DNA from: Flavobacterium fluviale
GTDB taxonomy: Bacteria > Bacteroidota > Bacteroidia > Flavobacteriales > Flavobacteriaceae
NCBI RefSeq assembly: GCF_003312915.1
Contig: NZ_CP030261.1
Location: forward strand, 2,480,001-2,544,000
DNA length: 64,000 nt
Direction of reading: 5' to 3'
Below are positions 46,813-54,907 of this stretch, one piece after another. A program made the position numbers and the translations under genes. Each line of letters starts with the position of its first letter. Position 1 is the stretch's first letter. A model generated the notes under the pieces. That model saw only the letters and a list, made by a program, of their open reading frames with translations, was not told where the DNA came from and did no database searches.

Positions 46813-47207
46813 TAAAATTGCAGCAGTGATTTTTTTTCGCCAAAAAAGCTGCAGATATTCTAAAATAAAATGTAAAAATGACAGTTGCTAGATTTAATCG
46901 GATTCTTAGAGGGTTGTTTTCTTTTTTAAAGAATATAAGGCGCATTAGTTTTTTACTAAGAATTTCGCAATTGTCGATTTCTAATGCTAAGAATTAATCA
47001 AGTATTTTTAAGATTAAGATATGTGAGTTTTTTCTTTCTCTCTTCTTTTTATTTTGAAATTGAAAAATGAGCATTAGATTTTATGAAAAAGTTTGTCTTA
47101 TTTAGCAGTTACAAAATAGATGCAAAATGCTGTTGTTCTTGAAGCGTTAAAAAGTGATCATAAAAAGCACTTTTTTTTATTTTGGAAAATTAAATAAAAG
47201 CAAAAAA

Positions 47208-47858
47208 ATGAGTTCAGATTTAAAAGCCTATAAAGTCAATTTTGTTAAACAAAATGAAAAAGTAAATATTGAGAATTTAGATTATGATTTTTGGAAAAAA
47301 GCAGATTGTTTAACAGATTTTTGCTCGCCTTGGAAAACAGAATCATTTTCAAAAATTGAATTTCGGGCAAGATGGGATCTAGACTTTTTGTATTTTAATT
47401 TTCAAGTGTATGACTCGGAAATCTATATTGACAGAAAAGACAATTCTACAGATAGTATTTGTAATTCAGACCGAGTAGAGCTTTTTTTTAGAAAAGATGA
47501 AAAATTAAGTCCCTATTACTGTCTCGAAATGGATGTCGATACTCGTATTCTAGATTTTGAAGCTTATCCTAATTGGAACTTTGACTATAATTGGAACTGG
47601 CCAAAAGGACATTTAGAAATTTTTTCGTTTAAAAATCCCAATTCTTTTACTGTTCAAGGAATAATAAGTATGGCTTCTTTAAAAGAATTAAATTTGATTC
47701 AAGATAATACTATCGAAGCAGGTGTTTATCGAGCTAAGTTTTCACAGAATGAAAATCTAGAATATGAGCCAACCTGGATTTCATGGATTAATCCCAAAAC
47801 AGAAAAGCCTAATTTTCATATCGCTTCTTCATTCGGAAAATTTATTCTTGAAGAATAA
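47208..47858 (+). CDS. Carbohydrate-binding family 9-like protein
   Basis: The start at 47208 (MSSDLKAYKVNF) is preferred over the GTG at 47154. The 216-residue protein shows the CBM9-like beta sandwich: DFWKKADCLTDF, RARWDLDFLYFNFQVYDSEI, DRVELFFRKDEKLSPYYCLEMDVDTRILDFEAY and a PTWISWINPKTEKPNFHIASSFG ending. CBM9-like modules bind sugar reducing ends. There is no signal peptide, so it may be cytosolic and bind the imported sugar, though a missed export signal cannot be ruled out. It is convergent with the regulator gene. Confidence 0.82.
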   Translation: MSSDLKAYKVNFVKQNEKVNIENLDYDFWKKADCLTDFCSPWKTESFSKIEFRARWDLDFLYFNFQVYDSEIYIDRKDNSTDSICNSDRVELFFRKDEKLSPYYCLEMDVDTRILDFEAYPNWNFDYNWNWPKGHLEIFSFKNPNSFTVQGIISMASLKELNLIQDNTIEAGVYRAKFSQNENLEYEPTWISWINPKTEKPNFHIASSFGKFILEE

Positions 47859-47866
47859 TCTAGAAA

Positions 47867-48907
47867 TCAATAGATATAGAAATCTGCATTTTCGACATTA
47901 ATAATATCAATTGGCAGTAAAATCGTTTCGGGTATTTCTTTGCTGTACAAGAAATACTCTGCCAGCGTGCTCACGCCAAGATAAGCCTGTCTTTTTTGGT
48001 TTTGATGAATCAAGAAATGCAGTAATCCTTCGTTTAAATAATTCACATTTTTTTCGATTAAATCGTAACCAATCAAGGCTGTCTTTTTACCTTTTTGGGC
48101 AGCTAGAGTGGCAGCAATTTGATAAGCTTTGGAAGTTGTGATAAAAACACCGCTTAAATCTGGGTTTTCTTCTAGAAAATTTAAAAACTTACTTTCAACA
48201 TTGGGATGCTTTAATTTTAGCGTTGTAAGCGAAAAAGAATCCAGTTTCTTTTCTTCAAAATAACTTCTAAAACCTTTTTCTTTTTCCTGCATATGAACAG
48301 CATTTTTCAGACTTTCATCAATGTGTACAATTGCAATTTGCCCTTTAGATGAAATTAAGTTCATTAAACTGGCAGCTACTCGTCCGCTTTTGTAAAGATC
48401 CTGACCCACAAAGCACTTTACAGAATTTGACTGTACCTGATTATTGAAAGTATTCACAATAATATTCGATTCATCATAAACCTTAAGGGCTTCGATCGTT
48501 TCTTTATGAAATACCGGAGCAATTAAAACAGCATCAGGTTCAAGGCTTAAAACAGTATTATTAGCGTTGACAAATGACTTTTTATTTTCTGGATTAAAAT
48601 AATGGATAGCAATATTGACACTGTAAGGTTTAAATTCCTTAACAGCATCTTGAATACCATTTACACAAGGCAGCCAGTACGAATCTATTTCTGGATCTGG
48701 AAGCAAAACACAGATTTTGTAGATTTTAGTGTTTTTTAAGTTTCTGGCAATTAAGTTTGGCTCATAATCAATAACGTTCAAAACTTCATTAATCTTTTCG
48801 AGCGCGGCAGGAGAAACTTTTCCTCTATTGTGAAGCACACGATCGACAGTTCCTTTAGAAACTCCAGCCATTTGCGCAATATCCTTAATGGTGTACTTTT
48901 TATCCAT
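47867..48907 (-). CDS. LacI-family transcriptional regulator
   Basis: The 346-residue protein has a LacI helix-turn-helix (residues 4-25, YTIKDIAQMAGVSKGTVDRVLHNRG). A hinge helix follows (PNLIARNLKNT), then a periplasmic-binding-like sensor domain (CVLLPDPEIDSYWLPCVNGIQDAVKE, GVFITTSKAYQIAATLAAQKGKKTALIGYD). It sits between the two inverted operator blocks, so it very probably binds both and controls the susC operon and the kinase operon. Its ligand should be a product of the imported glycan. Confidence 0.92.
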   Translation of the reverse strand: MDKKYTIKDIAQMAGVSKGTVDRVLHNRGKVSPAALEKINEVLNVIDYEPNLIARNLKNTKIYKICVLLPDPEIDSYWLPCVNGIQDAVKEFKPYSVNIAIHYFNPENKKSFVNANNTVLSLEPDAVLIAPVFHKETIEALKVYDESNIIVNTFNNQVQSNSVKCFVGQDLYKSGRVAASLMNLISSKGQIAIVHIDESLKNAVHMQEKEKGFRSYFEEKKLDSFSLTTLKLKHPNVESKFLNFLEENPDLSGVFITTSKAYQIAATLAAQKGKKTALIGYDLIEKNVNYLNEGLLHFLIHQNQKRQAYLGVSTLAEYFLYSKEIPETILLPIDIINVENADFYIY

Positions 48908-48912
48908 AAAAG

Positions 48913-48920
48913 CAAATATA
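48913..48920 (-). promoter_or_regulatory. -7 box of the LacI-family regulator gene
   Basis: On the minus strand this is TATATTTG, a full TAnnTTTG match. It ends five bases before the start codon, so the transcript is short-led or leaderless. Confidence 0.45.
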
Positions 48921-48964
48921 AAAACTTTGGTTTAATAAATATAAGTTTTAAGGAAATCAACTCG

Positions 48965-49001
48965 TGTGCTCGAGAACATAATTTTAGTGTGTTCGAGCAC
49001 A
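48965..49001. promoter_or_regulatory. Twin 14-bp palindromic operator upstream of the kinase operon
   Basis: TGTGCTCGAGAACA (48965-48978) and TGTGTTCGAGCACA (48988-49001) have centres 23 bp apart. They are 15 bp upstream of the -33 TTG. The reverse complement matches 46776-46812 almost base for base, and the similarity extends to the -7 box. Confidence 0.75.
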
Positions 49002-49016
49002 TTTTTATATTTTTTC

Positions 49017-49047
49017 TTGTTTTATAAAAATATAATATATAGTTTCG
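49017..49047 (+). promoter_or_regulatory. Promoter of the kinase-nucleotidyltransferase operon
   Basis: TTG (49017-49019) and TAGTTTCG (49040-49047), separated by 20 bases, are the same elements as in the susC promoter. The predicted transcript start is near 49052, about 84 bases before the GTG start. Confidence 0.6.
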
Positions 49048-49135
49048 TAGAATCAAAAACGAAAATTTTAAATAAAATTATAACCTAATAATATTGTAAT
49101 TATTTGAAATACAATATTTTAATAAAAGTGCTTAA

Positions 49136-50227
49136 GTGAGAAAAATTACTTCATTAGCTCCCGGCCGAACCTGTCTTTTTGGAGATCATCAAGATTATTT
49201 AGGCCTGCCTGTTATAGCCTGCGCCATAGATCGAAATATTAAATTAATTGCCAAAGAAAATCAATCCGCGTCATTCGTTCTAAATATGATCGATATAAAT
49301 GAAATTCGGGTAATAGATATTCATGATGCTTTCGAAAAATTAGAACCCAGAGATTATTTTGGATCCGCTTTGCGAGTTTTACGCAGATATGGATGTAAGC
49401 CTGCAACAGGCTATACCATAACGATTACGGGAGATATTCCAATTAATTCAGGAACGTCCAGTTCATCAGCCTTATTAATGGCCTGGATCCGGTTTTTAAT
49501 TGAAGCTTTTGGAATTGATCATGAAGTTACTCCCGAATTCCTTTCCAAAGTAGGATACGAATCCGAAGTTTTAGAACATGGAGAACCTGGCGGCATGATG
49601 GATCATTTTAGTATTGGTGTTGGAAATATTGTTTACATTAATACTAAAAAGCCTTTTTCTTTCGATGTGATCGGAAATGGATTAAAAGGTTTAATTACAG
49701 GAGTTTCTGGAGTTCCCAAAGAAACAATTGGTTTAATTGGCGAATTGAAAGGAAATGCTTTAATGGCAATTGATATCGTAAAACAAAACTATCCCGATTT
49801 CGATCTCAATACATCAGAAATTGAAGATTTAGATAATTATAGAAATTGTCTTCCAGGTCGTTTGATTCCATATTTTGAGGCGGCCATTAAAAATTTCCAT
49901 TATACTAAAGAAGCATTAAAAGAATTTGAAAAACCAGTTTTAGATCTTCAAAAAATTGGCGCTTTAATGAATGGTCACCACGAAGTTTTGCGCGATCTGC
50001 TAAAAATTACAGTTCCAAGAATTGATGCTATGATTAATGCAGCTTTGAAAGCGGGAGCATACGGTGCAAAAATAGTTGGTTCTGGCGGCGGAGGCAGTAT
50101 TGTGGTGATTGCAGATCCTAAAAAAGAAGACGTAGTGATTGAAGCAATATTAAACGCGGGAGCAGAAGAAGCTTACGCAGTAAATGTTGATCCAGGAGTA
50201 CGAATTATTGATAATATTGAAATTTAA
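49136..50227 (+). CDS. GHMP kinase, probably a sugar-1-kinase
   Basis: A 363-residue protein with the three GHMP motifs: GRTCLFGDHQDYLG (near residue 10), PINSGTSSSSALLMAW (ATP-binding, about residue 101) and KIVGSGGGGSIVVIAD near the C-terminus. It resembles galactokinase in the first motif. The start is GTG, since a stop codon (TAA at 49133-49135) directly precedes it in frame. The next gene is a nucleotidyltransferase 5 bp downstream, so it may make a sugar-1-phosphate that is then joined to a nucleotide. The substrate is inferred from context to be a hexosamine or galactose-type sugar. Confidence 0.88.
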   Translation: MRKITSLAPGRTCLFGDHQDYLGLPVIACAIDRNIKLIAKENQSASFVLNMIDINEIRVIDIHDAFEKLEPRDYFGSALRVLRRYGCKPATGYTITITGDIPINSGTSSSSALLMAWIRFLIEAFGIDHEVTPEFLSKVGYESEVLEHGEPGGMMDHFSIGVGNIVYINTKKPFSFDVIGNGLKGLITGVSGVPKETIGLIGELKGNALMAIDIVKQNYPDFDLNTSEIEDLDNYRNCLPGRLIPYFEAAIKNFHYTKEALKEFEKPVLDLQKIGALMNGHHEVLRDLLKITVPRIDAMINAALKAGAYGAKIVGSGGGGSIVVIADPKKEDVVIEAILNAGAEEAYAVNVDPGVRIIDNIEI

Positions 50228-50232
50228 ATAAG

Positions 50233-51114
50233 ATGCACGACAATTTAGTGATTTTAGCAGGTGGAGCTTCTTCACGCATGAAAAAAGAAGCGGTATTGGA
50301 TAATTTATCTGCTGAAGAAATAGCGCAGGCAAATGAAAGAAGCAAAGGTCTAATTGGTGTCGGCGCAAGCGGAAGACCTCTATTAGATTATCTTTTATGG
50401 AATGCGAAAAAAGCAGGTTACAAAAATATCTATATTATAATAGGTGAACAAGGCGAATTATTTAAGGAGTTTTATGGAAGTCAAATGAAAAATAATGATT
50501 TCCACGGCCTTAATATTTCATTTGCTGTACAATATATTCCAGAAGGAAGAGTAAAACCCTTTGGAACTGCAGATGCATTGTTTCAAGCTGTAGAACAATA
50601 TCCAGAACTCAATTCTCAATTTTATTCAGTTTGTAATAGTGATAACTTATATTCTGCAGCAGCTCTCCGTGCTTTAAGAGAAACCAAAAGTCCGAACGCT
50701 TTTATTAGTTATGACCGCGATGCAATGGAATTTCCACAGGAACGTATTTCGCGTTTTGCAATTGCAAAATTAGACGAGAATAATCAGCTTTTGGATATTT
50801 TAGAAAAACCTTCCGAAGATGTTTTGGAACAATACAAAGACACCGAAGGAAAAATACGAGTAAGCATGAATGCTTTCAAGTTTAACGGCAAGACCTTATA
50901 TATACATCTTCAAAATTGTCCTGTTCATCCAGAGCGTGACGAGAAGGAATTGCCAACGGTGCTTTTAAACTCCGTTAAGGAAAATCCGAATACTACAGTC
51001 GGAATTCCGTTTTCTGAGCATGTTCCCGACCTAACTGCAAAAGAGGATATTGCTGATGTAAAAGCGTATTTGGCAAAATATTATCCTGATTTAAATTGGA
51101 ATAATAAAAATTAA
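50233..51114 (+). CDS. Sugar nucleotidyltransferase family protein
   Basis: The 293-residue protein has the pyrophosphorylase signature LAGGASSRMKK at residues 8-18, but with an extra 25-residue insert before the next basic element (SKGLIGVG). It continues with GRPLLDYLLWNAKKAG, a metal-binding NSDN and PFGTADALFQAVEQ. It lies 5 bp after the kinase gene, so both are cotranslated. The family makes NDP-sugars from sugar-1-phosphates and NTPs. The nucleotide and the sugar are unknown. The insert is unusual. Confidence 0.85.
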   Translation: MHDNLVILAGGASSRMKKEAVLDNLSAEEIAQANERSKGLIGVGASGRPLLDYLLWNAKKAGYKNIYIIIGEQGELFKEFYGSQMKNNDFHGLNISFAVQYIPEGRVKPFGTADALFQAVEQYPELNSQFYSVCNSDNLYSAAALRALRETKSPNAFISYDRDAMEFPQERISRFAIAKLDENNQLLDILEKPSEDVLEQYKDTEGKIRVSMNAFKFNGKTLYIHLQNCPVHPERDEKELPTVLLNSVKENPNTTVGIPFSEHVPDLTAKEDIADVKAYLAKYYPDLNWNNKN

Positions 51115-51159
51115 CAAAATATTCATATCTAAATTAGAGATTAAGGAAAATTAATGTAC

Positions 51160-51167
51160 TACTTTTG
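51160..51167 (+). promoter_or_regulatory. -7 box ahead of the sugar transporter gene
   Basis: TACTTTTG, a full TAnnTTTG match, in the 164-bp gap before the MFS gene. It suggests a second promoter for MFS-nagB. Confidence 0.5.
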
Positions 51168-51180
51168 TTTTGCAAAAAAA

Positions 51181-51196
51181 ATGCAGATATTTGCAT
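51181..51196. promoter_or_regulatory. Possible operator palindrome ATGCAGATATTTGCAT
   Basis: A 16-bp palindrome with one mismatched pair, starting 13 bases downstream of the -7 box at 51160. The position fits a repressor site. Only one copy was seen. Confidence 0.4.
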
Positions 51197-51278
51197 AAAT
51201 TACGCATAAGGTAATTAAAGCGTTGATTCTAATTTAGATTTTGAAAAAACTAATCTATAACCAATCAACCCAAAAATT

Positions 51279-52655
51279 ATGACAAAAATTCAAAGTACAG
51301 TACAGTTAGAAAAAAAGAATACCGTTGTTCCAATGGTAATTTTAACCTTGTTATTCTTTATTCTAGGATTTGTAACCTGGCTGAACGGACCTCTAATTCC
51401 GTTTTTTGAATTGGCTTGCGAACTAACTTCTTCTCAAGCCTACTTTGTGACTTTCGCATTTTATATTGCCTATTTTGTAATGGCAGTTCCTTCTTCCTAT
51501 ATTATTGAAAAAGTGGGGTATAAGAATGGAATTTCTTTAGGGTTATTAATCATTGCAGCTGGAGCTTTTATGTTTTATCCGGCCGCCGCAAGTCGAACAT
51601 TTGTCTTCTTTTTATTAGCATTGTTTGTAATGGGAACTGGTTTAGCAGTTTTGCAGACAGCCTCAAATCCATATGTTGTGGTAATTGGACCAAGAGAAAG
51701 TGCTGCAGCTAGAATCAGCGTTTTAGGTATAGCCAATAAGCTAGCAGGATTTGTTGCTCCACTTGTGCTTACAGTTCTGGTTTTGTCTAATATGCAGGAC
51801 TTCACAGCAGAGAAAATTGCTTTAATGGATGAGGTATCCAAAACAAATGCTTTAAATTCACTTGCATTGCAATTGCAAAGACCTTATCTTTATATGGGGT
51901 TGATTATAACTGTTTTGGCTTTGCTGGTTAAATTTTCTCCTTTGCCGGAAATTGATCTTGATGAAGAAGGAAATGTTTCTCATTTAAATATTTTCAAACA
52001 AATCAAAAACGCGTTTAGATATCCTCAGCTGGTTTTGGGAGTAATTACTTTAATGCTGTATTTATCCGCAGAAGTTTTAGCTGGAGATTCGATTGGAGGT
52101 TTTGGAAAACAGCTTGGAGTTTATGGTAATGATGGGAATTTTTATCTAAAGTTAACGTCTTTTACCATGTCAGCAATGGTTGTTGGGTATGTGCTTGGGA
52201 TCGTTTTAATTCCTAAATATGTTTCGCAGGTAACAGCTTTAAAAGTCTCAGGAATTTTAGGAATAATACTAGTCTTGACAATTGTTTTGATTTCTCCAAA
52301 AATATTGGTTGCGCTTCCTAGAATTCCACAAATACCATTGGTAATTCTTTTAGTAGCACTTTTAGGATTAGCAAATGCTTTATGCTGGCCGGCAATCTGG
52401 CCAATGGCTTTACAGGATTTGGGCGGTTACACAAAGATTGGAAGTGCCATTTTGATTATGGGAATTATCGGTGGTGCAGTTTTTCCGTTATTTTATGGAA
52501 TGATTACCGAAACTATCAATGCTGCAAATCTTGCAAAAAATATGCAAAACGTTTCGAGAAGCGGCAATCAAGTGGCTTATTTGATGTTATTGCCGTCTTA
52601 TATAATGATTTTATTTTATGCTGTAAAAGGGCATAAATACAGGAAATGGAAATAG
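51279..52655 (+). CDS. Sugar MFS transporter (FucP/NagP-like)
   Basis: A 458-residue protein with twelve membrane helices and the pattern of FucP/GluP-type proton-sugar symporters: FFILGFVTWLNGPLIPFFELACEL in helix one, TGLAVLQTASNPYVVVIGP in helix four and an LCWPAIWPMALQDLGGYTKIGSAI loop. The latter motif and the neighbouring nagB fusion suggest an amino sugar as substrate. It belongs to the kinase-operon side of the locus and may have its own promoter at 51160. Confidence 0.88.
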   Translation: MTKIQSTVQLEKKNTVVPMVILTLLFFILGFVTWLNGPLIPFFELACELTSSQAYFVTFAFYIAYFVMAVPSSYIIEKVGYKNGISLGLLIIAAGAFMFYPAAASRTFVFFLLALFVMGTGLAVLQTASNPYVVVIGPRESAAARISVLGIANKLAGFVAPLVLTVLVLSNMQDFTAEKIALMDEVSKTNALNSLALQLQRPYLYMGLIITVLALLVKFSPLPEIDLDEEGNVSHLNIFKQIKNAFRYPQLVLGVITLMLYLSAEVLAGDSIGGFGKQLGVYGNDGNFYLKLTSFTMSAMVVGYVLGIVLIPKYVSQVTALKVSGILGIILVLTIVLISPKILVALPRIPQIPLVILLVALLGLANALCWPAIWPMALQDLGGYTKIGSAILIMGIIGGAVFPLFYGMITETINAANLAKNMQNVSRSGNQVAYLMLLPSYIMILFYAVKGHKYRKWK

Positions 52656-52681
52656 TGAACAAAAATAAAAATTAATATATC

Positions 52682-54610
52682 ATGTTAAAAAGTAAAATCG
52701 ACAAAGCAACAGGTTTCGAAAAAAGATTCGAAAACATTAATACAGTTGTTTTTGAAAACTCAACAGATGCTTCAAAAGAAGTAGCGCAGGAAATAGCGTC
52801 TTTAATTAAAGAAAAACAAAATGAAGGGAAACCTTGTATTTTAGGATTAGCAACTGGTTCTTCTCCAAAAGGATTATATGCAGAATTGGTTCGTCTGCAT
52901 AAAGAAGAAGGTTTGAGTTTCAAAAATGTTATTAGTTTTAATTTGGATGAATACTATCCAATGGAGCCAAATTCAATCAATAGTTATGTTCGCTTTATGA
53001 AAGAACTTTTGTTTGACCATGTTGATATTTTACCAGAAAACGCACACGTCCCAGACGGACTTTTAACAAAAGAACAAATCGCAGATTATTGCCATCAATA
53101 CGAAGCAAAAATCGAATCTTTAGGCGGGATCGATTTACAGATTCTTGGAATTGGAGGTAACGGACATATTGGTTTTAACGAATCTGGTTCGCTTCAAAAC
53201 TCTAAAACTCGTTTGGTCGCACTAGACCATATTACAAGAGTTGCTGCAAGTAAAGATTTCTTTGGTTTGAATAATACACCAAGAACTGCTATTACACTTG
53301 GAGTAAAAAAAATCATGGAAGCTAAAAGAGTAATCTTATTGGCTTGGGGAGAAGGAAAAGCAAACATTGTAAAAAAATCTGTTGAAGACGAAGTGACAAA
53401 CCGAGTTCCAGCTTCATTCTTGCAAGAACATAACAATGCAGTATTTGTTTTAGATAAAGAAGCTTCTTCAAAACTTACAAGAATTAACAAACCTTGGTTG
53501 GTTGAAAAAATCGTTTGGACAGATAAATTAACTCGTAAAGCGGTTTTAGGATTGGCATTAGATCTTAAAAAACCAATTTTAATGCTTACAGATGCAGATT
53601 ATATCGAAAACGGTATGAGCGATTTATTGGCAGATTCAGGCCCAGCTTACGATACTAATATTAAGATATTTAATAAATTACAAAATACAATTACAGGCTG
53701 GCCAGGTGGAAAACCAAATGCAGACGACTCAAATCGTCCAGAAAGAGCGGAACCCGCTAAAAAACGTGTATTGATTTTCAGTCCGCATCCAGATGATGAT
53801 ATTATCAGTATGGGAGGAACTTTTATGCGTCTGCAAGAGCAGGGGCACGAAGTACACGTAGCGTACCAAACATCTGGAAACATTGCAGTTGCAGATGATG
53901 AAGCGCTTCGTTTTGCAAGATTCGTAATTGATTACAATGAAAAATTCGGAATCAAAAGTGAAGAAGCGGATAATATCTATAAAAAAGCAGAATCATTCTT
54001 AGAGAATAAAAAGAACAGTGAAATTGATATTCCTGAAGTTCGCTACATTAAAGGTTTGATTAGAAAAGGAGAGGCGAGAGCAACAAGTCATTTTGTTGGT
54101 CTGCCGGACAGCCAGATTCATTTTATGGAATTACCTTTCTATGAAACTGGTACAATCGAGAAAAAACCAATTGGTACAGAAGATATTCAATTGACAGTAG
54201 ATTTAATCGAAAAAATTAAACCGCACCAGATTTACGCAGCGGGAGATTTAGCAGATCCGCACGGAACTCACAAAGTTTGTTTGGATGCGATTTTTGAAGC
54301 GGTAAAAGTTTTAAAACCAAAAGAATTCATGAACGACTGCTGGTTATGGTTGTACCGTGGAGCTTGGCAAGAATGGGGAATTGACGAAGTTGAAATGGCT
54401 GTTCCAATGAGTCCAGACCAAGTTTTAGAAAAACGTCATGGAATCTTCAAACACCAATCTCAAAAAGACGGAGTTGTTTTCCAAGGGACAGATGCAAGGG
54501 AGTTCTGGCAAAGAGCAGAAGACAGAAACCGCGAAACGGCAGAATTGTACCACCAATTAGGTCTGGCGACTTATGCGGCAATGGAGGCTTTCGTGAGATG
54601 GCACTACTAA
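52682..54610 (+). CDS. nagB: Glucosamine-6-phosphate deaminase fused to a PIG-L/LmbE deacetylase domain
   Basis: The 642-residue protein combines an N-terminal NagB domain (about 20-270) and a C-terminal PIG-L deacetylase (about 365-640). NagB catalytic positions are Asp89 (SFNLDEY), Asn160 where E. coli has Asp, His162 and Glu167 (NGHIGFNES). The PIG-L metal motif is His369-Pro-Asp-Asp372, with His527/His530 (DPHGTHK). NagB turns GlcN-6-P into fructose-6-P and ammonia. PIG-L enzymes remove N-acetyl groups from amino sugars, so the fusion might do NagA and NagB steps. No separate nagA is seen in this window. Confidence 0.92.
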   Translation: MLKSKIDKATGFEKRFENINTVVFENSTDASKEVAQEIASLIKEKQNEGKPCILGLATGSSPKGLYAELVRLHKEEGLSFKNVISFNLDEYYPMEPNSINSYVRFMKELLFDHVDILPENAHVPDGLLTKEQIADYCHQYEAKIESLGGIDLQILGIGGNGHIGFNESGSLQNSKTRLVALDHITRVAASKDFFGLNNTPRTAITLGVKKIMEAKRVILLAWGEGKANIVKKSVEDEVTNRVPASFLQEHNNAVFVLDKEASSKLTRINKPWLVEKIVWTDKLTRKAVLGLALDLKKPILMLTDADYIENGMSDLLADSGPAYDTNIKIFNKLQNTITGWPGGKPNADDSNRPERAEPAKKRVLIFSPHPDDDIISMGGTFMRLQEQGHEVHVAYQTSGNIAVADDEALRFARFVIDYNEKFGIKSEEADNIYKKAESFLENKKNSEIDIPEVRYIKGLIRKGEARATSHFVGLPDSQIHFMELPFYETGTIEKKPIGTEDIQLTVDLIEKIKPHQIYAAGDLADPHGTHKVCLDAIFEAVKVLKPKEFMNDCWLWLYRGAWQEWGIDEVEMAVPMSPDQVLEKRHGIFKHQSQKDGVVFQGTDAREFWQRAEDRNRETAELYHQLGLATYAAMEAFVRWHY

Positions 54611-54643
54611 GAGGCTAAGGTTCTGAGATGCTAAGATTCTGAG
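54611..54643. repeat. AAGGTTCTGAGATGCTAAG-type dispersed repeat
   Basis: Directly after nagB: GGCTAAGGTTCTGAGATGCT is one copy of the short unit family, followed by a T tract. Confidence 0.55.
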
Positions 54644-54741
54644 TTTTTTTAGTGTTTTTAGAAATTAGTAATAAGTCTTTAATAATATTTTTGAAGCAGG
54701 AGGAGAGAATGAAAACAAGTTCTTTTTTCTTGCTTCTTTTT

Positions 54742-54785
54742 TTTAAGGTTCTAAGGTACTGAGATGCTGAGGTTCTAAGTTTTTT
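54742..54785. repeat. Second AAGGTTCTAAGGTACTGAG repeat copy
   Basis: TAAGGTTCTAAGGTACTGAG followed by ATGCTGAGGTTCTAAG. It is the same unit as at 54611, in the same spacer. Confidence 0.55.
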
Positions 54786-54907
54786 GATCTTCGAGAATCT
54801 TTCTAATCTGTGGCAAAAGAAAAAATAAATGGTAGTTTTGCATGCAGTTGGAGTAAGAGGAAAAGCGAATAAGTCTTTCCACTTGCTTCTTTCTTCTTAA
54901 AAAAAAA

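Larger units (their letters stand above)
46568..47207. other. 640-bp spacer with susC promoter and operator block
   Basis: Contains the susC leader, the -7 and -33 elements and the twin palindromes described separately. The part next to the CBM9-like gene (46900-47207) shows no clear promoter. Confidence 0.7.

Noticed and set aside
46709..46945. 78-residue minus-strand ORF over the susC promoter region
   Set aside because: It runs through both palindromes and the -7/-33 elements. Its composition follows the repeat sequence rather than a protein, and no start signal was seen.
48778..49056. 92-residue minus-strand ORF across the regulator start and operator
   Set aside because: It overlaps the regulator gene in another frame and the operator block, so it is a chance open frame.
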